Made by a program: the position numbers and the translations under genes
Source: an uncultured Lachnospiraceae bacterium
GTDB lineage: Bacteria > Bacillota > Clostridia > Lachnospirales > Lachnospiraceae
Direction of reading: 5' to 3'
DNA: 64,000 nucleotides
Assembly (NCBI GenBank): GCA_910578115.1
Contig: CAJTPO010000001.1
Span: 161,235 to 225,234 of the forward strand
Shown here: in pieces, positions 44,583 through 53,738 of the stretch
How positions within the stretch are numbered: the first letter of the stretch is position 1
How the letters are laid out: each line of letters opens with the position of its first letter
The notes under the pieces: model-generated
What the model saw: only the letters and a program-made list of their open reading frames with translations
The model's database searches: none
What the model was told of the DNA's origin: nothing

Positions 44583-45492
44583 TAAAGTATTGTGGGAAGA
44601 ACTACCTTATACTGATTGTGTCGTTATTGGAGATAATTCCAGTGGAAAGACAATGCTGTTAAAACTCTTTATAGACAGAACAAGGGGTAATAGTGCACTA
44701 TATTTTATTGATGCGGTGAATCGCGGATTTGACGTAAGAAGGATTTCCAGGACGGCTGAAAAACCAGAATATAAAAAAACAATTTTGGAAACAAGACTGC
44801 AGGAGGCGTATTTTAATGTTGTAGATTCGTTTAATTGCTTCGGGACTTTAACGGAGCGGATTGAAATGATCTATCAATTATATGAAAAGGAAGTGCAGGA
44901 TCTATTCTGTGAATTGACAAATGACAGATTTCGTATACTTTATGATGATCCGTTAGGAGAAGTTGATTTTGGCAATGGCAGGGGACTTCTTTCCAGTGGA
45001 TATCAGGCTGTTATACGGATATTACTGGAGCTATTGTATTATCAGGATATGGAAATAAAGAAGAATGCAGTACAATCTGCATGGGTTGTGATCGATGAAT
45101 TGGACGAGTATTTATCCCCCAGATATTCTGCCGTCATATTGGAATTTTTAAAGGAAAAGTTTCCATGGGGAAAATGGATCGTAACCACGCATTCCTGCGA
45201 TCTTGTAGCGTATACACAGGATTCTAATTTACTGATTTTGGAGGAGGGTAACGTCGAAGTCATTGATATCAACGACTACCCCTCTGTCACTGAGGTGCAG
45301 ATCATCTTTGCAAGAGTGTTTGGCAATTCGGCAGTCTCAGATTTGGAGACAGATAATATATTGAGAAGACTGCTTAATAATAAGATGAATCAGGCATGGG
45401 GGAAAAGAGATGAAGAATGTCTTGCACAGATGGAAAAAGAGAAATTGACGGCTTCACAACAGCTGATTGTACGACAGATACGAGAATGGTGA
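44545..45492 (+). CDS. AAA/ABC-type ATPase of the putative defence module
   Basis: This 315-residue OLD/Septu-like ATPase has Walker A GDNSSGKT (29-36), an ABC-like signature SSGYQ (150-154), Walker B VVIDELDEYL (181-190) and a switch His in TTHS (214-217). There is no TOPRIM or other C-terminal nuclease domain, and it is shorter than typical PtuA. The ATG at 44545 follows AAGGTGG; 44524 is an alternative. It overlaps the DUF262 gene by 38 bases, so equimolar expression is likely. It may sense DNA or phage structures and license the nuclease. Confidence 0.88.
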   Translation: MRFGSDMMEHMIDKVLWEELPYTDCVVIGDNSSGKTMLLKLFIDRTRGNSALYFIDAVNRGFDVRRISRTAEKPEYKKTILETRLQEAYFNVVDSFNCFGTLTERIEMIYQLYEKEVQDLFCELTNDRFRILYDDPLGEVDFGNGRGLLSSGYQAVIRILLELLYYQDMEIKKNAVQSAWVVIDELDEYLSPRYSAVILEFLKEKFPWGKWIVTTHSCDLVAYTQDSNLLILEEGNVEVIDINDYPSVTEVQIIFARVFGNSAVSDLETDNILRRLLNNKMNQAWGKRDEECLAQMEKEKLTASQQLIVRQIREW

Positions 45493-45499
45493 ACAGAAA

Positions 45500-46291
45500 A
45501 TGGAAGATTATTTACTGATTGAGATGCCGGTATTCAGCCCACGCTATAAGAAATGGAAAAAGTATGGATATAAAAATCCGATAGAAAAGAAAAATCTAAA
45601 GGATGCATTGGAGGAGAGTACGGGTGGATACTGTATGTACTGCTACTCGCGCATTCGTGTGGACGGAAAACTATTTGCCAATTTAGAACATGCAATTGAA
45701 AAAAGTAATTCGGAGAAGTTGATTGAATGTATCCCTGATATTGGTTTATCATGTTCGGTTTGTAATCAAACGTTTAAACGTATTGGGGAGCAAAAAAGGA
45801 AGATTCAGAAAATTGATATTGATCAGTATGAAAAAGCAAGTAAATGCTCTGTTATTTTACGAAAACAATGCACAGTTTCCTGTAAAGCATTAAGGGAATT
45901 ACAGAAGCGGTACAGTGATCTGTCGGGCGCAGAAATAATACTACAGCCCATGGGTGTTAAAGGAAGTGATTCCGATAAGGAATTGCTGCTACAGTATAAT
46001 GTAATGAAAATGGAATTTGAACCTGCGGGAAATACAGATACATATTCTGATAGGGAAATGCAGTTTATAGAGGCACATATAAAAAGATTTTGTTTGAATG
46101 ATCCCCAATATCGTTCACGTCAGTTGTTTGATCTTGTCAGAAATATTATTGATAACAATGGAAAAATACCGGTATATGAATACAATAATCTGGTAGCGCA
46201 GCTTTTTTGTGAAAAGATATCGGGTAAATCCCAAAATGAGATATTGAAAATATGTAAGAGCATTTTTATCCTTTCATTTCCGAAGATGTAG
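45500..46291 (+). CDS. PtuB-like HNH endonuclease of the putative defence module
   Basis: The 263-residue protein has a zinc-HNH core near the N-terminus: C45-x2-C48 (YCMYCYS), H64 in NLEHA and C85-x2-C88-N89 (SCSVCNQ), the pattern of PtuB/HNH nucleases found beside Septu ATPases and retrons. The remaining 165 residues are helical and unassigned. The start lies seven bases after the ATPase stop; its ribosome binding site is weak, suggesting translational coupling. It is the likely effector that cleaves nucleic acid. Confidence 0.85.
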   Translation: MEDYLLIEMPVFSPRYKKWKKYGYKNPIEKKNLKDALEESTGGYCMYCYSRIRVDGKLFANLEHAIEKSNSEKLIECIPDIGLSCSVCNQTFKRIGEQKRKIQKIDIDQYEKASKCSVILRKQCTVSCKALRELQKRYSDLSGAEIILQPMGVKGSDSDKELLLQYNVMKMEFEPAGNTDTYSDREMQFIEAHIKRFCLNDPQYRSRQLFDLVRNIIDNNGKIPVYEYNNLVAQLFCEKISGKSQNEILKICKSIFILSFPKM

Positions 46292-46347
46292 AACATAAGA
46301 TTCTGTGCAGATTTCCAATGTTGTTAATGACAGAAAGGCATACAGAC

Positions 46348-47028
46348 ATGTATAAAATATTGATCATTGAAGATGATGCTGTGATCTCGGAACAGGTCAG
46401 CAGGTATCTGGCCAGATGGGGTTACGAGACAGCCTGTGCGGAGGATTTCGAGAATATCCTGCCGCAGTTTGTCTCCTTTGCTCCGCAGCTTGTGCTTCTG
46501 GATATCGGGCTGCCTTTTTACAATGGTTATTACTGGTGCGGGGAGATCAGGAAGGTTTCGCAGGTGCCGGTGGTGTTCGTCTCCTCGGCCTCCGACAATA
46601 TGAACATCGTGATGGCGATGAATATGGGCGGAGATGATTTCATCGTCAAGCCTTTTGATCTGGAGGTGCTTTTGGCCAAAGTGCAGGCGATCCTGCGGCG
46701 GACTTATGCGTTCCAGAATCAGTCGACGGTGATGGAGCACAGGAACGTGATCCTGAATCTGGCGGATATGAGCCTGCTGTATCAGGGGACGAAGCTGGAG
46801 CTGTCGAAGAACGAATTCCGCATTCTGCAGCTGCTCTATGAGAATGCGGGCAGGACGGTGAGCCGGGAGACGATCATGAAACGGCTGTGGGACAATGAGT
46901 GCTTCGTGGACGACAATACGTTGACGGTGAATATGAACCGTCTGCGCAGGAAACTGGAAGAGGCGGGGATTCAGGACTTTATCGCGACGAAAAAAGGTGT
47001 CGGCTACCAGTTGAGTGACGGCGTGTAG
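46348..47028 (+). CDS. OmpR-family response regulator (BceR-like)
   Basis: The 226-residue protein has a receiver domain with acidic residues EDD near the start, the phospho-accepting Asp in LLDIGLP and Lys in IVKPFD, and a winged-helix output domain (LTVNMNRLRRKLEEAG). The kinase gene follows after 53 bases and the transporter genes after that, the classical BceR-BceS-BceA-BceB peptide-antibiotic resistance order. An in-frame start at 46318 has no ribosome binding site. Confidence 0.92.
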   Translation: MYKILIIEDDAVISEQVSRYLARWGYETACAEDFENILPQFVSFAPQLVLLDIGLPFYNGYYWCGEIRKVSQVPVVFVSSASDNMNIVMAMNMGGDDFIVKPFDLEVLLAKVQAILRRTYAFQNQSTVMEHRNVILNLADMSLLYQGTKLELSKNEFRILQLLYENAGRTVSRETIMKRLWDNECFVDDNTLTVNMNRLRRKLEEAGIQDFIATKKGVGYQLSDGV

Positions 47029-47081
47029 AAGTTTCATGAAGGGCAGAAGGAAGAATAAATCCGGAAGGAAACAGGACTTAT

Positions 47082-48140
47082 ATGAGACAGAAGGAAAGAA
47101 GCCGCAGGATCGCACTGTCTTATCTGAAAGACAAATATAAAACAATACTTGCCTACGTCTTTATCGTGGCGGTCTTTTTTATGGTGGCATTTCTTTACGG
47201 CTATGAACAGATTTATATAGATATGCTGTATGCGGTGCTGCTTGCGCTGTTTTTCGGCGGGGTATTTGTGGCGGTGGATTTTCTGCGGTATTTCAGGCGG
47301 TGTATGGCGCTTTACCAGTCATTGGAGCGCAGAGAGGAACGGCAGAAGAGTCTGCCGGAGACGTCGGGCCTGCAGGAATTTTTGTATCAGGAGATGCTGG
47401 AGGACATGCGGCAGGAGAATTGCAGGCTGCAGACGGAATACGACAGAAAAAAGAAGGACATGGCGGACTACTATACCATGTGGACCCATCAGATCAAGAC
47501 GCCCATTGCGGCGCTGCGGCTGCTTCTGCAGGAGGAAGAGACAGGAGAAAGCGCGCGGCACGGCGGACGTCAGGCGGAGCGGGAGGAGCTTTTCAAGATC
47601 GAGCAGTATGCGGAAATGGCCCTTTATTTTGCCAGACTGGACAGCCTGTCTTCGGATCTGCTTTTCCGGCACTGTGACGTGCAGGAGATCGTAAAGCAGG
47701 CGGTGCGCAAATATTCGGTCCTTTTTTTGCGCAGCGGCCTTTCCTTTCAGATGGAAGCGTTTGAAATCCGGGCGGTGACGGATGAGAAATGGCTGTCTTT
47801 TGTGGTGGAGCAGGTTTTTTCCAACGCGCTCAAATATACGCATCAGGGTGGTATCGCCATCTACGGTGCGGATGAGACGGGCAGCAGGAAAGAGGGGCGG
47901 ACATCCTATCTTGTCATTGAGGACACGGGAATCGGTATTCGGGAGAGCGACCTGCCGAGGATCTTCGAGAGAGGGTTTACCGGCTATAACGGGCGTATGG
48001 ACAGGAAATCTACGGGAATCGGGCTGTACCTTTGCGCTCAGATCATGGGCAGGATGTCCCACACGATCCGCGTACAGTCAGCCCCGGGTGAGGGGACGAA
48101 GGTAATCCTGGGATTTTTGCAGCAGACAGAAGGGCGGTAA
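47082..48140 (+). CDS. Intramembrane-sensing histidine kinase (BceS-like)
   Basis: The 352-residue kinase has two membrane helices in its first 75 residues with almost no extracellular loop, the hallmark of kinases that sense through a partner transporter. The H-box MWTHQIKTPIAALRLLL, N-box EQVFSNALKYT and G-box DTGIGI are intact. It should sense the transport activity of the BceAB-like pair downstream. Confidence 0.92.
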   Translation: MRQKERSRRIALSYLKDKYKTILAYVFIVAVFFMVAFLYGYEQIYIDMLYAVLLALFFGGVFVAVDFLRYFRRCMALYQSLERREERQKSLPETSGLQEFLYQEMLEDMRQENCRLQTEYDRKKKDMADYYTMWTHQIKTPIAALRLLLQEEETGESARHGGRQAEREELFKIEQYAEMALYFARLDSLSSDLLFRHCDVQEIVKQAVRKYSVLFLRSGLSFQMEAFEIRAVTDEKWLSFVVEQVFSNALKYTHQGGIAIYGADETGSRKEGRTSYLVIEDTGIGIRESDLPRIFERGFTGYNGRMDRKSTGIGLYLCAQIMGRMSHTIRVQSAPGEGTKVILGFLQQTEGR

Positions 48141-48245
48141 GCGATAGGCGATGCGCTTGCGACGCGCCCGGCAGGATGAATGGATACAGACAAAAAGTCC
48201 GGCAAAACTGTATATGTGACAGAAACGTAAGGTTGGAGGGAAGAA

Positions 48246-48323
48246 ATGTTAGCCAGATACATGGCAGCGCATTTCTTCTTTGTCTATAATCATCTATGTA
48301 AACGGAAATCATACAGCACATAG
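48246..48323 (+). CDS. Candidate 25-residue leader peptide before bceAB
   Basis: A 25-codon frame (starting MLARYMAAHFFFVYNHL) lies behind a perfect GGAGGG site at five-base spacing, inside the 255-base gap between the kinase and the ATPase gene. It is followed two bases later by a perfect hairpin. The combination suggests a translated leader controlling bceAB, but it could be chance. Confidence 0.4.
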   Translation: MLARYMAAHFFFVYNHLCKRKSYST

Positions 48324-48324
48324 G

Positions 48325-48352
48325 GCAGTCTGGTCAGCAAACGCCAGACTGC
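48325..48352 (+). promoter_or_regulatory. Hairpin between the leader frame and bceA
   Basis: Nine-base perfect arms (GCAGTCTGG / CCAGACTGC) around ten bases. No T-run follows, so it is not a simple terminator. Confidence 0.6.
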
Positions 48353-48395
48353 GGCAGTGCAGAGCAAAGCTGTGAAAAAAGGAGTGGGATACAAT

Positions 48396-49217
48396 ATGGC
48401 ATTATTAGAAGTCAGGAATGTAAAAAAGGTATATACGGCCAAACTGGGAGCAGTCAAGGTACAGGCGCTGAGCGACGTGAATTTTTCAGTGGAGGAAGGA
48501 GAGTATGTGGCGATCATGGGAGAGTCGGGTTCCGGCAAGACGACGCTGTTAAATATCCTGGCCTCTCTGGATAAGGCCACCAGCGGCCAGGTTCTTTTGC
48601 GGGGAAAGGATCTGTCGGAGATCAGGCACAGAGACATCTGTGCGTTCCGCAGGGAGCATCTGGGATTCGTCTTTCAGGATTTTAATCTGCTGGATACGCT
48701 GACCTTGAAGGACAATATCTATCTGCCGCTGGTGCTGGCGGGAGTCAATCACCGGGAAATGGAAAAGAGGCTGCAGCCGCTGGCGGGCAGGCTGGCCATC
48801 ACGGAGATTCTGGAGAAATACCCTTACGAAGTGTCCGGCGGACAGCGGCAGCGGGCAGCGGTGTGCAGGGCGCTGATCACGGAGCCGGATATCATTCTGG
48901 CGGATGAACCTACGGGGGCGCTGGATTCCAGGGCGGCGGGTAAGCTGCTGGGACTGTTCGGAGAAGTGAACAGAGAGGGACAGACGATTCTGATGGTCAC
49001 GCACAGCGTTCAGGCAGCCAGTCATGCGGGGCGTGTGCTGTTCATCAAGGACGGCTGTGTATTCCACCAGATCTATAAGGGCGGTCAGAGCAATGAGGCC
49101 ATGTACAGGATGATCTCCGATGCCCTGACGGTGCTGCAGACGGAAGCGGCAGCGGGCAATACGGCAGATGCAGATTTACAAACAACAGTGCAGACGATTG
49201 AGAGAAGGGCGGTGTGA
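48396..49217 (+). CDS. ABC transporter ATPase (BceA-like)
   Basis: The 273-residue ATPase has Walker A GESGSGKTT, signature VSGGQRQRAAVCRA, Walker B IILADEPTGALD and H-loop VTHS. It ends in an extended Thr/Ala-rich tail of about 30 residues. The ATG at 48396 follows AAAGGAGTGG. It pairs with the large permease that begins six bases after its stop, as in BceAB/PsdAB bacitracin and lantibiotic resistance pumps. Confidence 0.95.
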   Translation: MALLEVRNVKKVYTAKLGAVKVQALSDVNFSVEEGEYVAIMGESGSGKTTLLNILASLDKATSGQVLLRGKDLSEIRHRDICAFRREHLGFVFQDFNLLDTLTLKDNIYLPLVLAGVNHREMEKRLQPLAGRLAITEILEKYPYEVSGGQRQRAAVCRALITEPDIILADEPTGALDSRAAGKLLGLFGEVNREGQTILMVTHSVQAASHAGRVLFIKDGCVFHQIYKGGQSNEAMYRMISDALTVLQTEAAAGNTADADLQTTVQTIERRAV

Positions 49218-49223
49218 TCATAG

Positions 49224-51233
49224 ATGAAGAGAGGAAAAATCCTGCCGGTGATGGCATGGAAGGGGATCTTAAGAAACGGAAACGTGTATTTTCCTTATTT
49301 GATTGCAGGTATCTTTTCGGTGTTTACCTATTTTGTATTTACCTCCATCCTGCACAACGATATCATCAAGGTGCTGCCGAGAAGCAGTTATGCGTGGATG
49401 ATGCTGTATATGGGAAAGGGGATCCTTTCGCTGATCCTGATCCTCTTTCTGGTCTATGCCAACAGTTTCCTTGTAAAAAGGCGGCAGAAGGAATTCGGTC
49501 TGTACCACATTCTGGGACTGGAAAAGAAGCATATCGGCATCATGCTGTTCTTCGAGACGATCCTGCTTTATGCGGGAGCGGTGGCGGGCGGCGTGCTCTT
49601 TGGGATGGTACTTTCCAAGCTGCTGTTTCTGATGCTGCTGCGGATGTGCAACCTGTCGGTGGAGGTGAGCTTTGTCTTTTACCCGGAGGCGTTTCGGGAG
49701 ACGATCGTCTACTTTCTGTGGGTGTTTGGCGTGAACTTTGCGGTGGGGCTTTTACAGGTCGGCAAAGCCCGTCCCATCGAGCTGATGAGCGGCAGTAAGA
49801 AGGGCGAGAAGGAGCCGCGGTTTTTGCCGGTTTATGCGCTGGCCGGTGTGGCGGCGCTGGCGTTTGGCTATTACTGTTCCATCACTTCTAAGCTGGACAG
49901 CATGATCTTCGTGGATTTTGTGCTGGCGGTAAGTCTGGTCATCGTGGGAACGTATCTGCTGTTCGCGTCGGGCAGTATCGCTTTCCTGAAATGGATGAAG
50001 GGCAGGAAGAAGTTTTATTATAAGCCCGGCAATTTTGTCACCATCTCGGGGATGCTTTACCGCATGAAAAAGAATGCGGCGGGCCTTTCCAATATCTGCA
50101 TCTTTTCCACGATGGTGATCATTACCCTGATCTGTACGGTTTCACTCCATCTGGGGATGGACAGTCTGGTGCATTTCGTACATCCCTACGATATGACGGC
50201 GCTCTACGGCGAAGAAAAGATCGCCGAAGAAGAGGTGGCGCAGGAGATCGCAGCGCTGGAAGAAAAGTATGGGCTTGCGGCCACAAGAGTGGATATCTAT
50301 GACAGAATAAGACTGGCGGTGAGAAAGGAAGGGGACCGTTTTGTCATGCGGCAGGATAAGGTACGGTTCAGTGATTATGCGGAGGATTACAGGCTGGAGA
50401 TCATAACGGCGCCGGAGTATGAGAGGATCGAGAAACGGACGGTGGACCTGCAGGACAATGAGGTTTTACTCCATTGCAGCGGCAGGGATTACGGGTATGA
50501 CAGCGTCGATTTCATGGGTGTGAAGCTGCAGGTGAAGGAGGAACTTACAAGTTTCTTCCCCTATCCGAAGGCAGCGGACAATACTTTTGGCGCCTGCTAT
50601 GTGATGGTGGTGAAAGACAGACAGGTGCAGGAGCAGTGTGTGCGGGCCTGGGCCGAAGCAAACGGTGTGACGGAGATGGAGACCTTTCTCGAAAGTGACT
50701 ATCGGTTTATCGGGATCGTTTTGGCGGGAGAGGACGCACAGAAGAATGCTTTTCTGGGAGAATTTGCGCAGTGGTGCCAGAGCCGGCCGGGATTTTTTGA
50801 TCTGGCGGACAACGTGGAGGACAGACGCAATCTGGGAACCATGTACGGCGCGCTGCTGTTTCTCGGAATCTTATTCGGCCTGATCTTCTTTATGTGCCTG
50901 ATCCTGATCATGTATTATAAACAGATCACGGAAGGGTATGAAGACAGGAACAGTTTCGACATCATGCAGAAGGTAGGCATGAGCGACCGGGAGATCCGGG
51001 GCACGGTGCGCAGGCAGATCCTGATGGTGTTCGGACTGCCGCTTGCGGGGGCCGTCATGCATACGGCAGCAGGCATGGTGATGGTAAAAGGGCTGATGGG
51101 AGCCGTATCCTTCTTCCGTGTGGATCTGCTCTTCTGGTGCACGGTGGGCGTGATCATCGTATTCATGGCGGTGTACGGCGTAAGTTATACGATGACAGCG
51201 AAGACCTATTACAGGATCGTGCGGCATGAGTAG
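49224..51233 (+). CDS. ABC transporter permease (BceB-like)
   Basis: The 669-residue permease has about ten membrane helices: two FtsX-type blocks (the first with RRQKEFGLYHILGLEKKH, the second with FDIMQKVGMSDREI) and, between helices, a large extracellular domain of about 200 residues that senses peptide antibiotics in BceB. It works with the preceding ATPase and signals to the BceS-like kinase. Confidence 0.93.
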   Translation: MKRGKILPVMAWKGILRNGNVYFPYLIAGIFSVFTYFVFTSILHNDIIKVLPRSSYAWMMLYMGKGILSLILILFLVYANSFLVKRRQKEFGLYHILGLEKKHIGIMLFFETILLYAGAVAGGVLFGMVLSKLLFLMLLRMCNLSVEVSFVFYPEAFRETIVYFLWVFGVNFAVGLLQVGKARPIELMSGSKKGEKEPRFLPVYALAGVAALAFGYYCSITSKLDSMIFVDFVLAVSLVIVGTYLLFASGSIAFLKWMKGRKKFYYKPGNFVTISGMLYRMKKNAAGLSNICIFSTMVIITLICTVSLHLGMDSLVHFVHPYDMTALYGEEKIAEEEVAQEIAALEEKYGLAATRVDIYDRIRLAVRKEGDRFVMRQDKVRFSDYAEDYRLEIITAPEYERIEKRTVDLQDNEVLLHCSGRDYGYDSVDFMGVKLQVKEELTSFFPYPKAADNTFGACYVMVVKDRQVQEQCVRAWAEANGVTEMETFLESDYRFIGIVLAGEDAQKNAFLGEFAQWCQSRPGFFDLADNVEDRRNLGTMYGALLFLGILFGLIFFMCLILIMYYKQITEGYEDRNSFDIMQKVGMSDREIRGTVRRQILMVFGLPLAGAVMHTAAGMVMVKGLMGAVSFFRVDLLFWCTVGVIIVFMAVYGVSYTMTAKTYYRIVRHE

Positions 51234-51266
51234 GATTGTCAGGCGGCGATTCGGAAACCGGCGGGT

Positions 51267-52043
51267 TCAGAGACAGATCGTATCTCCGCAGGACAGATAG
51301 TGCAGATGTTTCATGGTCTGTCTCATAAAAGCGTATTGTTTTTCGCCCGTGCAGTGGCAGGTGTAGTATCTGGTGGGAAAGCTGTCCAGATATTGGGCAT
51401 AGGTTCTCAACGTGTCGTCTAACGGCAGTTTGGAGAAATGGAAGCCGCCGATCAGGACATCGGGCCGGAACCAGTCGACGATATCCAGAATGCCTCTGTG
51501 GGAGCAGCCGCTGAACAGAATCTTTTGCCCATTCTCTTCCACAAGCAGATACTGTTCGTGACGGAAATCTTCCGGTCGGAAGGCGCCGTCTTCCAGCATG
51601 GTAAGGCCGAAAGCGCCCAGAGGGTGGTTCGGTTTTGCCTGACGGCGGCAGCAGAGGGTTATGCCGTCGGCGAGGACGGTGGTGTCGTCGGTAAAGACCA
51701 GCTGCCTGTGATGCGCGAGGGCGGTGTCCAGTCCGATGTATTTTTCGGTGCCGTTGTAATGAGGCTCGAAGGCATGGCGGTTTACATAAATTGGAGCGGT
51801 GCGGTTTAACGCAAGGAACCGGGCAAGTCCGCCGCCATGGTCGTAGTGGCCGTGGGAGAGGATGGCGATATCCACTGCCGCCAGATCAATGCCGAGCACG
51901 GAAGCATTGTGCGAGAAAAGGGCGGTCTGGCCCATGTCAAAAAGGATCCGGTGCTCTGCGGTCTCGATGTACAGGCTTAAGCCGTGTTCCGCAGACAGAT
52001 CCGGTCTGGCGGAGGTATTCTCCAGAAGGGTTGTGATTTTCAT
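51267..52043 (-). CDS. Metallo-beta-lactamase-fold hydrolase
   Basis: The 258-residue protein has the metal motif SHGHYDHGGG and later ligand histidines (FSGCSHRG and YTCHCTG). The closest family I recognise is the small MBL group that includes the archaeal dihydropterin/RFA-phosphate synthase-like proteins, function unsettled in bacteria. No signal peptide is seen. It is a single gene, convergent with bceB. Confidence 0.88.
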   Translation of the reverse strand: MKITTLLENTSARPDLSAEHGLSLYIETAEHRILFDMGQTALFSHNASVLGIDLAAVDIAILSHGHYDHGGGLARFLALNRTAPIYVNRHAFEPHYNGTEKYIGLDTALAHHRQLVFTDDTTVLADGITLCCRRQAKPNHPLGAFGLTMLEDGAFRPEDFRHEQYLLVEENGQKILFSGCSHRGILDIVDWFRPDVLIGGFHFSKLPLDDTLRTYAQYLDSFPTRYYTCHCTGEKQYAFMRQTMKHLHYLSCGDTICL

Positions 52044-52314
52044 AGAGTGTCCTTTCTATTATGATATCCATTTGACTCCAACAGCATGCAATCATCCTGC
52101 GCCAATGCACCAGGAAGTAACGATTTGCTGTGCTGAGGAGCAGATGGGATATTTTTTGCTGGTAATGCCCTGTATTTAATACTATAATACAGATTATGCC
52201 GTCTGTCGACCGGCTGCACAGACTGTTTTGTTTTTGCACCTGTACAGGCGGGAAACCATTCGCTGGAATGTATACAGGCGATCAGGTACAGCGTACCGGA
52301 AAGGAAATGAGAGT

Positions 52315-52923
52315 ATGGAACAAAAGAAGGAAAATCAGGCAGGTGAAATGGTTCAGGCAGAGGCGGTTGTGTACCGTCAACTGAATACCGATGGGGTTTT
52401 ATACCGTCAGCTGGATGCCGATGAAATCGACCGGGCGTTATTCGCGCACTTCATACGGCATCAGAACGTAACGTTGTGTCACCGCAGGGTTAACGGGGCA
52501 TGGGTCATCAGAGAGGATCCGTTTACAGACGACTGGACGGAGGAGGATTACCGGATTCTGGTGGACTGTCTGAAAAATACAGTCCGTACGGGTGGTTTTG
52601 TGTACGGTGCCTTTGTCGACGGGGTATTGAAGGGCTTCACTTCCGTGGAGGCAGAACTGTTCGGCGGGGACAATCGGTATCTGGATCTGTCGTGCATTCA
52701 TGTGTCCGAAGATATGCGGGGCAGAAAGATCGGGCGGATGCTTTTCCGGGCTGCCGCAGACTGGGCGGCGCAAAAAGGAGCAGGTAAGCTGTACATTTCG
52801 GCCCATTCGGCGGTGGAGACGCAGGCCTTTTATCAGGCCATGGGCTGTGTGGAGGCACAGGAATACAATCAAGAGCATGTGGAGAAGGAACCCTATGACT
52901 GTCAGTTGGAATACAGGCTGTAG
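52315..52923 (+). CDS. GNAT-family N-acetyltransferase
   Basis: The 202-residue protein has the acetyl-CoA-binding motif A in IHVSEDMRGRKIGRMLF and the following motif B with AFYQAMGCVE. The first 40 residues contain a tandem duplication (VYRQLNTDGV then LYRQLDADEI). The ATG at 52315 follows AAAGGAAATGAGAG. The acceptor substrate is not evident. Confidence 0.88.
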   Translation: MEQKKENQAGEMVQAEAVVYRQLNTDGVLYRQLDADEIDRALFAHFIRHQNVTLCHRRVNGAWVIREDPFTDDWTEEDYRILVDCLKNTVRTGGFVYGAFVDGVLKGFTSVEAELFGGDNRYLDLSCIHVSEDMRGRKIGRMLFRAAADWAAQKGAGKLYISAHSAVETQAFYQAMGCVEAQEYNQEHVEKEPYDCQLEYRL

Positions 52924-53069
52924 TATTGCGGAGCGTTGTGCTTCCAGAGAAGGGGAGGCGGTGAACGGGGAGATTCTGATTTGTCTGCAGGGAATGTTAT
53001 CGCCGGCGGGTAAGTCGTACGAAGCTGACTGGACGGAGGACGTACGGTCCTTTTATCCGGAAATGATAA

Positions 53070-53738
53070 TTATGGCGTTACCTCGAATTTATAGCCGGAG
53101 CGGATCAATGTGACAATAGATCGGCCCGCATCCCCCAGCTTGTGCCGCAGCGTTTTGATATGGGTGTCTACGGTACGGGTGGTACCTTCGAAATCGTAGC
53201 CCCAGACATGATTTAGAAGCTGCTCTCTGCCGAAAACCTGTCCGGGATTGGACATGAGGTAGGAGAGCAGCTCGTATTCTTTAAAGGTAAGTGAGATTTC
53301 CCGGCCATTGGCCCAGACTTTTTGGGAGGCGGGCTGTAGAGTGATACTGCCGGCATTTACTGTTTTAAGGGGAGCACAGCCGGAACGTCTGAGGAGTGCG
53401 TCGGCCTTGGCGAGCAGTATTCTGGGGCTGAAAGGTTTGGTCATATAGTCGTCCGCACCGCAGTCGTATCCTTTCAGCTTGTCGTCCTCCGTACTTTTGG
53501 CGGTAAGCAGGATGATGGGCGAGTCGCTCATCTCCCGTGCTGAGCGGCAGACCGAAAAGCCGTCCAGATGAGGCATCATAATATCCAGGATGATTAAGTC
53601 CATGGGGCTGTTTTTTAAAATGGCGAGGGCGTCTATGCCGTCGTCTGCCGTAAAGCAGGTGTGACCGCCTTTCTGCATATATTCTGCGATAATGTCCTGC
53701 ATGGCTTTTTCGTCTTCCACGATGAGAATGTTTGCCAT
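53070..53738 (-). CDS. OmpR-family response regulator, no kinase nearby
   Basis: The 222-residue regulator has receiver residues EDE near the start, the Asp in IILDIMMP, Lys in MTKPF, and a winged-helix domain (TVDTHIKTLRHKLGD). It resembles VanR/PhoP-type regulators. No histidine kinase gene is adjacent, so it is an orphan in this window. Confidence 0.92.
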   Translation of the reverse strand: MANILIVEDEKAMQDIIAEYMQKGGHTCFTADDGIDALAILKNSPMDLIILDIMMPHLDGFSVCRSAREMSDSPIILLTAKSTEDDKLKGYDCGADDYMTKPFSPRILLAKADALLRRSGCAPLKTVNAGSITLQPASQKVWANGREISLTFKEYELLSYLMSNPGQVFGREQLLNHVWGYDFEGTTRTVDTHIKTLRHKLGDAGRSIVTLIRSGYKFEVTP

